From the NCBI RefSeq assembly GCF_038502225.1, contig NC_091382.1, forward strand, positions 12,947,183-13,011,182: a DNA stretch of 64,000 nt. Direction: 5' to 3'. Both the position numbers and the translations under genes were made by a program. The notes below the pieces were generated by a model that was not told where the DNA came from, did no database searches, and saw nothing but the letters and a program-made list of their open reading frames with translations. The stretch is from Cherax quadricarinatus. Lineage: Eukaryota; Arthropoda; Malacostraca; Decapoda; Parastacidae. Below, piece after piece: positions 9,511 to 20,900 of this stretch. Positions within the stretch are counted from its first letter, which is position 1; the number at the start of each line of letters is the position of its first letter.

Positions 9511-11800
9511 GATTGTGTTAGTTGTGTCATAGTTATCATTGGTTGTGTCATAGTTATCATTGGTTGTGTCATAGTTATCATTGGTTGTGTCATAGTTATC
9601 ATTGGTTGTGTCATAGTTATCATTGGTTGTGTCATAGTTATCATTGGTTGTGTCATAGTTATCATTGGTTGTGTCATAGTTATCATTGTTTGTGCCATAG
9701 TTATCATTGGTTGTGTCATAGTTATCATTGGTTGTGTCATAGTTATCATTGGTTGTGTCATAGTTATCATTAGTTGTGCCATAGTTATCATTGGTTGTGT
9801 CATAGTTATCATTGGTTGTGTCATAGTTATCATTGGTTGTGTCATAGTTATCATTGGTTGTGTCATAGTTATCATTGGTTGTGTCATAGTTATCATTGGT
9901 TGTGTCATAGTTATCATTAGTTGTGCCATAGTTATCATTGGTTGTGTCATAGTTATCATTGGTTGTGTCATAGTTATCATTGGTTGTGTCATAGTTATCA
10001 TTAGTTGTGCCATAGTTATCATTGGTTGTGTCATAGTTATCATTAGTTGTGCCATAGTTATCATTGGTTGTGTCATAGTTATCATTGGTTGTGTCATAGT
10101 TATCATTGGTTGTGTCATAGTTATCATTAATTGTGCCATAGTTATCATTGGTTGTGTCATAGTTATCATTGGTTGAGTGTTAGTTATCATTGTTTGTATC
10201 ATAGTTATCATTGGTTGTGCCATAGTTATCATTGTTTGTATCATAGTTATCATTGGTTGTGCCATAGTTATCATTGGTTGTGTCATAGTTATCATTGGTT
10301 GTGCCATAGTTATCATTGGTTGTGTCTTAGTTATCATTGGTTGTGCCATAGTTATCATTGTTTGTGTCATAGTTATCATTGGTTGTGCCATAGTTATCAT
10401 TGGTTGTGTCATAGTTATCATTGGTTGTGCCATAGTTATCATTGGTTGTGTCTTAGTTATCATTGGTTGTGCCATAGTTATCATTGTTTGTGTCATAGTT
10501 ATCATTGGTTGTGCCATAGTTATCATTGGTTGTGTCATAGTTATCATTGGTTGTGCCATAGTTATCATTGGTTGTGTCTTAGTTATCATTGGTTGTGCCA
10601 TAGTTATCATTGTTTGTGTCATAGTTATCATTGGTTGTGCCATAGTTATCATTGGTTGTGTCTTAGTTATCATTGGTTGTGCCATAGTTATCATTGGTTG
10701 TGTCATAGTTATCATTGGTTGTGTCTTAGTTATCATTGATTGTGTCATAGTTATCATTGGTTGTGCCATAGTTATCATTGGTTGTGTCATAGTTATCATT
10801 GGTTGTGCCATAGTTATCATTGGTTGTGTCATAGTTATCATTGGTTGTGCCATAGTTATCATTGGTTGTGTCATAGTTATCATTAGTTGTGTCATAGTTA
10901 TCATTGGTTGTGCATTAGGTGCCATAGTTATCATTGGTTGTGTCATAGTTATCATTGGTTGTGCCATAGTTATCATTGATTGTGTCATAGTTATCATTGG
11001 TTGTGCCATAGTTATCATTGGTTGTGTCTTAGTTATCATTGGTTGTGCCATAGTTATCATTGGTTGTGTCATAGTTATCATTGGTTGTGCCATAGTTATC
11101 ATTGGTTGTGTCATAGTTATCATTAGTTGTGTCATAGTTATCATTGGTTGTGCCATAGTTATCATTGGTTGTGTCATAGTTATCATTGGTTGTGCCATAG
11201 TTATCATTGGTTGTGTCATAGTTATCATTGGTTGTGCCATAGTTATCATTGGTTGTGTCATAGTTATCATTGGTTGTGCCATAGTTATCATTGGTTGTGT
11301 CATAGTTATCATTGGTTGTGTCATAGTTATCATTGGTTGTGTCTTAGTTATCATTGGTTGTGTCATAGTTATCATTGGTTGTGTCATAGTTATCATTGGT
11401 TGTGTCTTAGTTATCATTGGTTGTGTCATAGTTATCATTGGTTGTGTCTTAGTTATCATTGGTTGTGTCATAGTTATCATTGGTTGTGTCTTAGTTATCA
11501 TTGGTTATGTCTTAGTTATCATTGGTTGTGTCTTAGTTATCATTGGTTATGTCTTAGTTATCATTGGTTGTGTCATAGTTATCATTGGTTGTGTCATAGT
11601 TATCATTGGTTGTGTCATAGTTATCATTGGTTGTGTCATAGTTATCATTGGTTGTGTCATAGTTATCATTGGTTGTGCCCTAGTTATCATTGGTTGTACC
11701 TTAGTTATCATTGGTTGTGCCTTAGTTATCTTTGGTTTTGCCTTGGTTATCATTTTTTGTCATAAATATCATTGGTTGTGTCATAGATATCATTGGTTGT
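9511..11800. repeat. 21-bp tandem array, about 110 units
   Basis: The unit reads ATAGTTATCATTGGTTGTGT plus one C. Variants alternate GTGTC and GTGCC, which gives a 42-bp dimer register in the middle of the array, and a 126-bp six-unit block repeats at 10,320-10,700. Because 21 is a multiple of 3 and several frames lack stops, long heptapeptide frames run on both strands, such as a 680-residue minus-strand frame of MITMTQP repeats. These are by-products of the period. Confidence 0.95.
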
Positions 11801-11807
11801 GCCTTAG

Positions 11808-11842
11808 TATAATTATTTGTGCCGTAGTTATCATTGTCACTT
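11808..11842 (+). promoter_or_regulatory. Candidate TATA/initiator core promoter
   Basis: TATAATTA starts at 11808 in the decayed last units of the 21-bp array. TCACTT at 11837-11842 resembles an arthropod initiator, with its A at 11839, 31 bp downstream of the TATA start. This is the usual TATA-to-start spacing. It lies directly upstream of the candidate signal-peptide exon. It is short-motif evidence only. Confidence 0.3.
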
Positions 11843-12028
11843 CAGAGACAGATATGATTGCCAGACATAGATAAGATGAGCAGTTGGAAGAGCACCACCA
11901 CTACTAGCAACCAGTCTACCACAACTAAGAGTATCAGCAACTACACCATGTTGTGTTGGTCAGTGAGAGTACTACTGTTGGGTCTACTGTTACTGACTGT
12001 TACCGCCCTGGACAGTGAAGAACAAAAG
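11839..12028 (+). CDS. Candidate host-gene first exon encoding a signal peptide
   Basis: From the ATG at 11876 the frame runs 51 codons to 12028 and stops at an excellent splice donor, AAG|GTAGGT. The second ATG at 11948 has a better context (ACACCATG) and begins a classic secretory signal: a short polar start, a core of about a dozen Leu/Val residues (RVLLLGLLLL), and a VTA cleavage site before LDSEEQK. The upstream 24 residues are Ser/Thr-rich and may be leader only. A TATA/Inr pair lies at the expected distance upstream. The exon ends on a codon boundary, matching the phase of the candidate exon at 50,554. I do not recognise the protein. It could also be a chance frame, since no downstream gene body is seen. 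Confidence 0.35.
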
Positions 12029-12127
12029 GTAGGTCGTACTTATGATCTCTGTTTTAGAGTTCAACGTTATCTGTATAGTATATTGTTGTACTGTAGTGAT
12101 GTTCTTTATTGTAGAGGTTAATAATAC

Positions 12128-12686
12128 CTTTATAGGACGCTGTTGTACTGTAAGAGAGGTACTGAAAAGTGAAAACCTAGAAAGCGTAAGAAAGTTCCTA
12201 ATGAGCTTGCCAGATATATACAATGAGTGGAAAACAAGGGGTAAGACACAAGAAAAGGGAGAAAGCACAAATAAAGATAACGAAGGAAAAGAACAAAACA
12301 TGGGTATAAAACATAGAGAAAAGTGAAAGGGATGAAGAGAAAGCTAAAGTAAGAACAAACCGAAATGAAATAAGGGAAGAAATACACCAAGATGAAAGAG
12401 AACAAGATAACTCAGATCAGGTGGCAAAACTTGGGAAAGACAAAAATCAGTAAATATAGATAGTCAGTACATTTGCAGATACTAAGCACAAGGTATGTGG
12501 TTATATGGCAGAACTTGCTGGAATAAACACACCAGAAAATGTGCCGACATGTTGAGGAAGGGAAAGTGTCGTTCTGACAAAGAGTGCAGCAGCAGGTACT
12601 TTCATCCAGTGATGTGTAAAGCTTCAACACAGTCCAGAGAATGTTATGACCTGAGCTGCTCAGACCTTCATGTAAAAGGAACGTGA
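12128..12686 (+). pseudogene. CCCH-LINE copy A ORF1 remnant
   Basis: At about 12,140-12,240 the block REVLKSENLESVRKFL followed by YNEWK matches VLKEDNIKAAF...YNRWE of the ORF1 at 61.1 kb. At 12,495-12,686 a Cys-rich piece matches its zinc fingers. One finger keeps the CX8CX4CX3H pattern (MCKASTQSRECYDLS...), while a neighbouring finger has lost its CX3H spacing. The matching ending LHVKGT aligns with YHLKGT. The two parts are in different frames and separated by stops, so no ORF1 protein can be made. Confidence 0.65.
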
Positions 12687-12894
12687 CGATAAGAGAGAAA
12701 CCAGAGATAAGGAAAATGAACAGCAATATTTTTTATATACATAAAGAGAAACGATCGAACCAAAGAATAAGACAAAAAGGGGGAAAGGTAAGGGGGGGGG
12801 TAGATGGTAAGCAAAATGGGACATACCAAACCAGGCATCAGCCCATCAGGGCAGAATAAACAACCAAATGCAAAGTCAGTACTGGAGAAACCAA
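12687..12894. other. Degraded ORF1/ORF2 spacer of CCCH-LINE copy A
   Basis: A-rich sequence with a run of nine G residues at about 12,792. A frame opening at 12,804 leads directly into the 42-bp array. Nothing else is recognisable. Confidence 0.5.
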
Positions 12895-15000
12895 GAGTAT
12901 GTACACCAGGGGTCATACCAGGTAGTACATCACCAGTGATATGTACACCAGGGGTCATATCATGTAGTACACCACCAGTGGTATGTACACCATGGGTCAT
13001 ACCAGGTAGTACATCACCAGTGGTGTGTACACCATGGGTCATACCAGGTAGTACATCACCAGTGGTATGTACACCAGGGGTCATATCAGGTAGTACACCA
13101 CCAGTGGTATGTACACCAGGGGTCATATCAGGTAGTACATCACCAGTGGTATGTACACCAGGGGTCATATCAGGTAGTACATCACCAGTGGTATGTACAC
13201 CATGGGTCATACCAGGTAGTACACCACCAGTGGTATGTACACCAGGGGTCATATCAGGTAGTACACCACCAGTGGTATGTACACCAGGGGTCATACCAGG
13301 TAGTACATCACCAGTGGTATGTACACAAGGGGTCATATCAGGTAGTACATCACCAGTGGTATGTACACAAGGGGTCATACCAGACAGCATATCACCAGTG
13401 GTATGTACACCATGGGTCATACCAGGTAGTACATCACCAGTGGTGTGTATACCAGGGAACATACCAGGTAGTACACCACCAGTGGTATATACACAAGGGG
13501 TCATACCAGACAGTACATCACCAGTGGTATGTACACGAGGGGTCATACCAGGTAGTACATCACCAGTGGTATGTACACCAGGGGACATACAAGGTAGTAC
13601 ATCACCAGTGGTATGTACACAAGGGGTCATACCAGACAGTATATCACCAGTGGTATGTACACCAAGGGTCATACCAGGTAGTACATCACCAGTGGTGTGT
13701 ATACCAGGGAACATACCAGGTAGTACACCACCAGTGGTATATACACAAGGGGTCATACCAGACAGTACATCACCAGTGGTATGTATACGAGGGGTCATAC
13801 CAGGTAGTACATCACCAGTGGTATGTACACCAGGGGACATACAAGGTAGTACATCACCAGTGGTATGTACACCAGGGGACATACAAGGTAGTACACCACC
13901 AGTGGTATGTACACAAGGGGTCATAACTGGCAGTACATCACCAGTGGTTTGTACACCAGGGGTCATACCAGGTAGTACATCACCAGTGGTATGTACACCA
14001 GGGGTCATACCAGACAGTACATCACCAGTGGTATGTACACCAGGGGTCATACCAGGTAGTACATCACCAGTGGTATGTACACCAGGGGACATACAAGGTA
14101 GTACATCACCAGTGGTATGTACACCAGGGGATATACAAGGTAGTACACCACCAGTGGTATGTACACAAGGGGTCATACCAGACAGTATATCACCAGTGGT
14201 ATGTACACCCAGGGTCATACCAGGTAGTACATCACCAGTGGTATGTACACCAGGGGTCATACCAGGTAGTACATCACCAGTGGTATGTACACCAGGGGAC
14301 ATACCAGGGAGTACACCACCAGTGGCATGTACACAAGGGGTCATAACTGGCAGTACATCACCAGTGGTTTGTACACCAGGGGTCATACCAGGTAGTACAT
14401 CACCAGTGGTATGTACACCAGGGGTCATACCAGACAGTACATCACCAGTGGTATGTACACCAGGGGTCATACCAGGTAGTACATCACCAGTGGTATGTAC
14501 ACCAGGGGTCATACCAGGTAGTACACTACCAGTGGTATGTACACTATGGGCCATACCAGGTAGTACATCACCAGTGGTATGTACGCCAGGGGTCATACCA
14601 GGTAGTACATCACCAGTGGTATGTACACCATGGGTCATACCAGGCAGTACATCACCAGTGGTATGTACACCAGGGGTCATACCAGGCAGTACATCACCAG
14701 TGGTATGTACACCATGGGTCATACCAGGTAGTACATCACCAGTGGTATGTACACCATGGGTCATACCAGGTAGTACATCACCAGTGGTATGTACACCATG
14801 GGTCATACCAGGTAGTACATCACCAGTGGTATGTACACCATGGGTCATACCAGGTAGTACATCACCAGTGGTATGTACACCATGGGTCATACCAGGTAGT
14901 ACATCACCAGTGGTATGTACACCATGGTTCATACCAGGTAGTTCATCACCAGTGGTATGTACACCAGGGGTCATACCAGGCAGTACATCACCAGTGGTAC
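12895..15000. repeat. 42-bp minisatellite inside the ORF2 leader of copy A
   Basis: About 50 units, each containing GTATGTACACCAGGGGTCAT and a second half with CCAGGTAGTACATCACCA. The unit is 14 codons and stays in frame on the plus strand from 12,804 to 15,128. There it fuses with IFANIQDLNQ, the start of the endonuclease. The opposite strand is also open (GVHTTGDVLPGMTP repeats). Variants such as CCATGGGTC cluster at the right end, where 11 or so near-identical units suggest recent local expansion. Confidence 0.95.
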
Positions 15001-15974
15001 TAACGAAACACAAAGCAAAACAAAGCATCCCTAATGGTAATTCCTGCTTCATATTTGCAAATATTCAGGATCTGAATCAAATAAAAACGACAAAGTTAGT
15101 TACGTCAGTTGGCTCCTGTCAGAAGTGAATGCCATGTTTGGAGCATTTACAGAAACACATACAAGGGATGTTTTGTACTGAGAAATAAAGATAGAAAACT
15201 ATAATATGTACAGATGTGATATAATTAGTAGATGACAGGAAAGAGTAGGAATCTATGTATTTGATGCTTTCTGTTGTACAGAAGTACTGAACTCTACAAA
15301 TGATACAGTAGAAATTCTAGGCATTAAAGTTGAAAATAGGAATTTGGTAATTATCCTAGTATACAAACCACCATCAGCAACTGCTGAGGAATTCACAGAT
15401 CAGTTAAGTAAGATAGCTATCTGGATAGGCTAGAAAATCCTACACCAAATATTTTACTCCATGAAGATTTTAATCTCCCTCATGTAAAATGGAAGATGGC
15501 GCAACATAACGTTATACCAGAAATATTCTCCAGGAAGCACCGTGGCTCAACAGGCACATACCAGGGAACTATTGAGGCTTTGGGAAAAATACTTATTAAA
15601 CCAACAAGTAACTGATTGCGCTGGAAATGAAAATACACTGGATCTGATATTCACAAACAACGAGGAACTGATCAGAGACATAACAGTTACAATATATTCT
15701 GATCACAACATCATAGAAGTTCACACAAGTATTAACTCAGGGTTAGGGAACTCCATCACTAATGTTTAATTTTAACAACCATAGAACTGACTGGGTAAAA
15801 ATAAACCAAGAGCTATGAGACATACTCTGCGGATCAGACATGAGCGTCCTAAATCACCACCAGTGCCTAGAGAAGCTGAATACAGAAGCATACAAGGCAT
15901 GCTTCTGTGTTCTGTATGCGTAGGAGATGGTACAGAAGAAGAAAACGGGTTTTGAAATGCTTTAAAACACAAAT
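15001..15974 (+). pseudogene. CCCH-LINE copy A ORF2 endonuclease remnant
   Basis: Fragments in different frames match the endonuclease of the copy at 62.2 kb. They run in order: CFIFANIQDL, MFGAFTETHTRD with the metal-binding Glu, a stretch matching VVYKPP, a degraded GDFN block now reading EDFN (about 15,465), and NTLDLIF with YSDHNIIEV at about 15,640-15,720. A frameshift near 15,105 and several stops break the frame. The region 15,770-15,974 corresponds to the basic linker after the endonuclease and has no usable frame. Confidence 0.7.
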
Positions 15975-17698
15975 ATGTTGCAACAGAGGAAAGATTGTCT
16001 TAGCAGAGAGATCACTGAATTAGAGCAAAAACTGATGTCATACCTGACAGAAGTACAAAGGGAACAATGGGCCATAAAAGATATTGCAAGAAACCCAAAA
16101 TATTTCTATTCCTATGCAAAATTCAAGCATTGGACCATTATTGAGAGGAGACTCGTATACTGACGATAAACAGGAAATGAGTGAAATCCTAAAAGAACAG
16201 TATGAGTCGGTGTTCAGCAACCCACTAAATGACAGTAAGGTAGAAAATGCAGAAATATTTTTCACTCCAGCAGAAGGCCGCACAAACCAACTAAATGACG
16301 TTAGTACAAATCCCATAAATTTCGAAGAAGAAATGGAAAACATACACACTCACTCAGTACCTGGACCAGATTCATAGAATGCTCTGTTTATAAAGAAGTG
16401 CAAAGTACCACTAGCACGAGGGCTCAGTATACTTCGGAGAAAGAGCTTAGATCTAGGTGAAATACCAGAGGTCTTAAAGAGTGCAGACATAGCTTTTTTT
16501 GCATACCAGTAGCGCTAACTTCTCACATAAAAACATTCGAACGAGTGATGAGACGGCAGATTACAAATTTCATGGAGCAGCACAACATAACAACCCAAAC
16601 CAGCATGATTTTAGAGCCGGACGATCATGCCTGTCACAGCTGCTGAACCATTATGACAGAATATTGGAGGCTTTGGAAGACGATCAAAACACAGATGTGA
16701 TTTACACAGAATTTACAAAGGTGTTTGACAAATGCTATCATGGAGTGATAGCTCACAAAATGAGGGCCACGGGCATTACGGGGAAGGTAGGCAGATGGAT
16801 TTTCGGGTTCCTAACACACAGAACACAAGAAATAGTAGTGAACAGGGCACAATCCAACATCAGCGAGGTCAAAAGCTCAGTGCCCCAAGGCACTGTCCTG
16901 GCAACTCTGCTGTCTCTTATCGTCATAGCAGACATAGATAAAATCACCCGTCACACTTTTGTATCATCATTTGCAGATGGCACTAAAATAAGCATGAAAG
17001 TCACTACAGTAGAGGACACTGAAAATGTACAGGAAAACATAAACAGGGTTTTCCAGTGGGCAGTGGAAAACATGACGATCAATGGTGGTAAGTTCCAGCT
17101 GCTTAGGTATGGAAAGAATGAAGAACTTAAATGGAACACTATATACAAAACTCAAAAAGGTCACAAAATAGAACGAAAGGAACACGTAAAATACCTGGGA
17201 ATAAATATGTCAGCTGACCTTTCTTTTAAAGACCATGACAAGACAAAGATCACGACAGCCAGGAAGATGACGGGGTGGGTATTGAGAACTTTCAAATCAA
17301 GGGAAATCGCTAGTGCTCCCTCATTTAGAATATTGCTCAGTGCTGACGGCCCCATTCAAAATATCCGAGTTGGAACAAATACGGCTCACATTCAGCCAAT
17401 AAAGCACCTAAATTACTGGGAACGCTTTCAAGTCTTGAGCATGTACTCATTGAGTGGAGGAGAGACAGAGATAAACATGATAATGTATACATGGAAAATA
17501 CTTGAGGACCTGGTCCCAAATCTGCACACTGCCATAAAAACGTACTGGAGTGAGAGATATGGGAGGAAGTGTAAAATAAACCCAATGAGGGGCAGGGGTG
17601 CAGTGGGGACAATAAGGAAACACTGTATCAACATCCGGGGTCCCAGACTATTCAGCATCTTCCAGAAGATATCAGAAACATGTCTGAAACAAGTGTAG
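15975..17698 (+). pseudogene. CCCH-LINE copy A reverse transcriptase remnant
   Basis: The frame at 16,084-16,377 covers the pre-RT region and ends at a TAG (16,375-16,377) where the intact copy has Trp in GPDSWNS. The longest piece, 16,499-17,698, covers RT through the C-terminal domain, with blocks IYTEFTKVFDKC, SSVPQGTVL and YWERFQVLSMYSL. The catalytic box reads FADG instead of FADD, so one of the two metal-binding aspartates is lost. This copy is dead at both reading-frame and active-site level. Confidence 0.8.
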
Positions 17699-17929
17699 AA
17701 GCCTTCAAGAGGAAACTGGATAAGTGTCATCAACTTGTGCTAGATCAACGAGGCTGTGACGGACATGTGGGGTAGCGGGCCTCCAGCCTCGTTGAGCAGG
17801 CAAGCACTAGACTAGCCTGGCCAATGACCGGGATACGAGAGTAATAAAACTCTCGAAAGTCTTTAGAGGTATTCAAAGGTAAGGAAAGGATGCTCTATAA
17901 TCCAGAGTTCAATGTTTTTTTTATAGGAT
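17699..17929 (+). other. 3' tail of CCCH-LINE copy A and junction with satellite
   Basis: The segment to about 17,880 is a diverged version of the conserved CCCH-LINE 3' end (AACGAGGCTGTGACGG... then ACTCTCGAAAGTC). Positions 17,881-17,929 are a short unassigned junction with a T run before the first satellite unit. Confidence 0.6.
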
Positions 17930-20900
17930 GTTGTTGCACCGTGCACACTGACTGTGTGGTCTGTTGTACTGTGCACACTGACTGTGTGGTCTGTTGTACT
18001 GTGCACACTGACTGTGTGGTCTGTTGTACTGTGCACACTGACTGTGTGGTCTGTTGTTGTACTGTGCACACTGACTGTGTGGTCTGTTGTACTGTGCACA
18101 CTGACTGTGTGGTCTGTTGTACTGTGCACACTGACTGTGTGGTCTGTTGTACTGTGCACACTGACTGTGTGGTCTGTTGTACTGTGCACACTGACTGTGT
18201 GGTCTGTTGTTGTACTGTGCACACTGACTGTGTGGTCTGTTGTTGTACCGTGCACACTGACTGTGTGGTCTGTTGTACTGTGCACACTGACTGTGTGGTC
18301 TGTTGTTGTACTGTGCACACGGTGTGGTCTGTTGTTGTACCGTGCACACTGACTGTGTGGTCTGTTGTTGTACTGTGCACACTGACTGTGTGGTCTGTTG
18401 TACTGTGCACACTGACTGTGTGGTCTGTTGTTGTACCGTGCACACTGACTGTGTGGTCTGTTGTTGTACTGTGCACACTGACTGTGTGGTCTGTTGTTGT
18501 ACTGTGCACACTGACTGTGTGGTCTGTTGTTGTACTGTGCACACTGTGTGGTCTGTTGTTGTACCGTGCACACTGACTGTGTGGTCTGTTATACTGTGCA
18601 CACTGACTGTGTGGTCTGTTGTACTGTGCACACTGACTGTGTGGTCTGTTGTACTGTGCACACTGACTGTGTGGTCGGTTGTACTGTGCACACTGACTGT
18701 GTGGTCTGTTGTACTCTGCACACTGTGTGGTCTGTTCTTGTACCGTGCACACTGACTGTGTGGTCTGTTGTACTGTGCACACTGACTGTGTGGTCTGTTG
18801 TACTGTGCACACTGACTGTGTGGTCTGTAGTACCGTGCATACTGACTGTGTGGTCTGTTGTACTGTGCACACTGACTGTGTGGTCTGTTGTACCGTGCAC
18901 ACTGACTGTGTGGTCTGTTGTTGCACCGTGCACACTGACTGTGTGGTCTGTTGTTGTACTGTGCACACTGACTGTGTGGTCTGTTGTTGTACTGTGTACA
19001 CTGACTGTGTGGTCTGTTGTTGTACCGTGCACACTGACTGTGTTGTCTGTTGTACTGTGAACACTGACTGTGTTGTCTGTTGTACTGTGAACACTGACTT
19101 TGTGGTCTGTTGTACTGTGCACACTTACTGTGAGGTCTGTTGTACTGTGCACACTGACTGTGTTGTCTGTTGTACTGTGAACACTGACTGTGTTTTCTGT
19201 TGTACTGTGCACACTTACTGTGAGGTCTGTTGTACTGTGCACACTGACTGTGTGGTCTGTTGTACTGTGCACACTGACTGTGTGGTCTGTTGTACTGTGC
19301 ACACTGACTGTGTGGTCTGTTGTACTGTGCACACTGACTGTGTGGTCTGTTGTACTGTGCACACTGACTGGATGGTCTGTTGTTGTACTGTGCACACTGA
19401 CTGGATGGTCTGTTGTTGTACTGTGCACACTGACTGTGTGGCCTGTTGTACTGTGCACACTGACTGTGTGGTCTGTTGTTGCACTGAGCACACTGCCTGT
19501 GTGGTCTGTTGTACTGTGCACACTGACTGTGTGGTCTGTTGTACTGTGCACACTGACTGTGTGGTCTGTTGTACCGTGCACACTGACTGTGTGGTCTGTT
19601 GTTGTACCGTGCACACTGACTGTGTGGTCTGTTGTTGTACTGTGCACACTGACTGTGTGGTCTGTTGTTGTACTGTGCACACTGACTGTGTGGTCTGTTG
19701 TACTGTGCACACTGACTGTGTGGTCTGTTGTTGTACTGTGCACACTGACTGTGTGGTCTGTTGTTGTACTGTGCACACTGACTGTGTGGTCTGTTGTTGT
19801 ACTGTGCACACTGACTGTGTGGTCTGTTGTTGTACCGTGCACACTGACTGTGTGGTCTGTTGTTGTACTGTGCACACTGACTGTGTGGTCTGTTGTACTG
19901 TGCACACTGACTGTGTGGTCTGTTGTTGTACTGTGCACACTGACTGTGTGGTCTGTTGTTGTACTGTGCACACTGACTGTGTGGTCTGTTGTTGTACTGT
20001 GCACACTGACTGTGTGGTCTGTTGTTGTTCTGTGCACACTGACTGGATGGTCTGTTGTTGTACTGTGCACACTGACTGTGTGGTCTGTTGTTGTACTGTG
20101 CACACTGACTGTGTGGTCTGTTGTACTGTGCACACTGACTGTGTGGTCTGTTGTACTGTGCACACTGACTGTGTGGTCTGTTGTTGTACTGTGCACACTG
20201 ACTGTGTGGTCTGTTGTTGTACCGTGCACACTGACTGTGTGGTCTGTTGTTGTACTGTGCACACTGACTGTGTGGTCTGTTGTTGTACCGTGCACACTGA
20301 CTGTGTGGTCTGTTGTTGTACCGTGCACACTGACTGTGTGGTCTGTTGTTGTACTGTGCACACTGACTGTGTGGTCTGTTGTTGTACTGTGCACACTGAC
20401 TGTGTGGTCTGTTGTTGTACTGTGCACACTGACTGTGTGGTCTGTTGTTGTACTGTGCACACTGACTGTGTGGTCTGTTGTTGTACTGTGCACACTGACT
20501 GTGTGGTCTGTTGTTGTACCGTGCACACTGACTGTGTGGTCTGTTGTTGTACCGTGCACACTGACTGTGTGGTCTGTTGTTGTACTGTGCACACTGACTG
20601 TGTGGTCTGTTGTTGTACTGTGCACACTGACTGTGTGGTCTGTTGTTGTACTGTGCACACTGACTGTGTGGTCTGTTGTACTGTGCACACTGACTGTGTG
20701 GTCTGTTGTTGTACTGTGCACACTGACTGTGTGGTCTGTTCTTGTACTGTGCACACTGACTGTGTGGTCTGTTGTTGTACTGTGCACACTGACTGTGTGG
20801 TCTGTTGTTGTACTGTGCACACTGACTGTGTGGTCTGTTGTTGTACTGTGCACACTGACTGTGTGGTCTGTTGTTGTACTGTGCACACTGACTGTGTGGT

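Larger units (their letters stand above)
12128..17880 (+). mobile_element. CCCH-LINE copy A, old and inactive
   Basis: The order of parts is the same as in the copy at 61.06-64.0 kb: ORF1 N-terminal region, Cys/His fingers, then ORF2 endonuclease and reverse transcriptase, followed by a 3' tail with the diverged conserved end (about 17,740-17,880). The copy is much more diverged than the other copies and has many stops. A 42-bp minisatellite of about 2.1 kb fills the junction between ORF1 and the endonuclease. The 33-bp satellite starts about 50 bp after its 3' end. Confidence 0.8.

Noticed and set aside
9459..11501. A 680-codon frame of MITMTQP repeats
   Set aside because: It is the translation of a 21-bp array. 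The opposite strand is equally open.
12668..15052. A 794-codon minus-strand frame of GVHTTGDVLPGMTP repeats
   Set aside because: It is antisense to the 42-bp array, whose plus frame joins the LINE endonuclease. It is a shadow of the repeat period.
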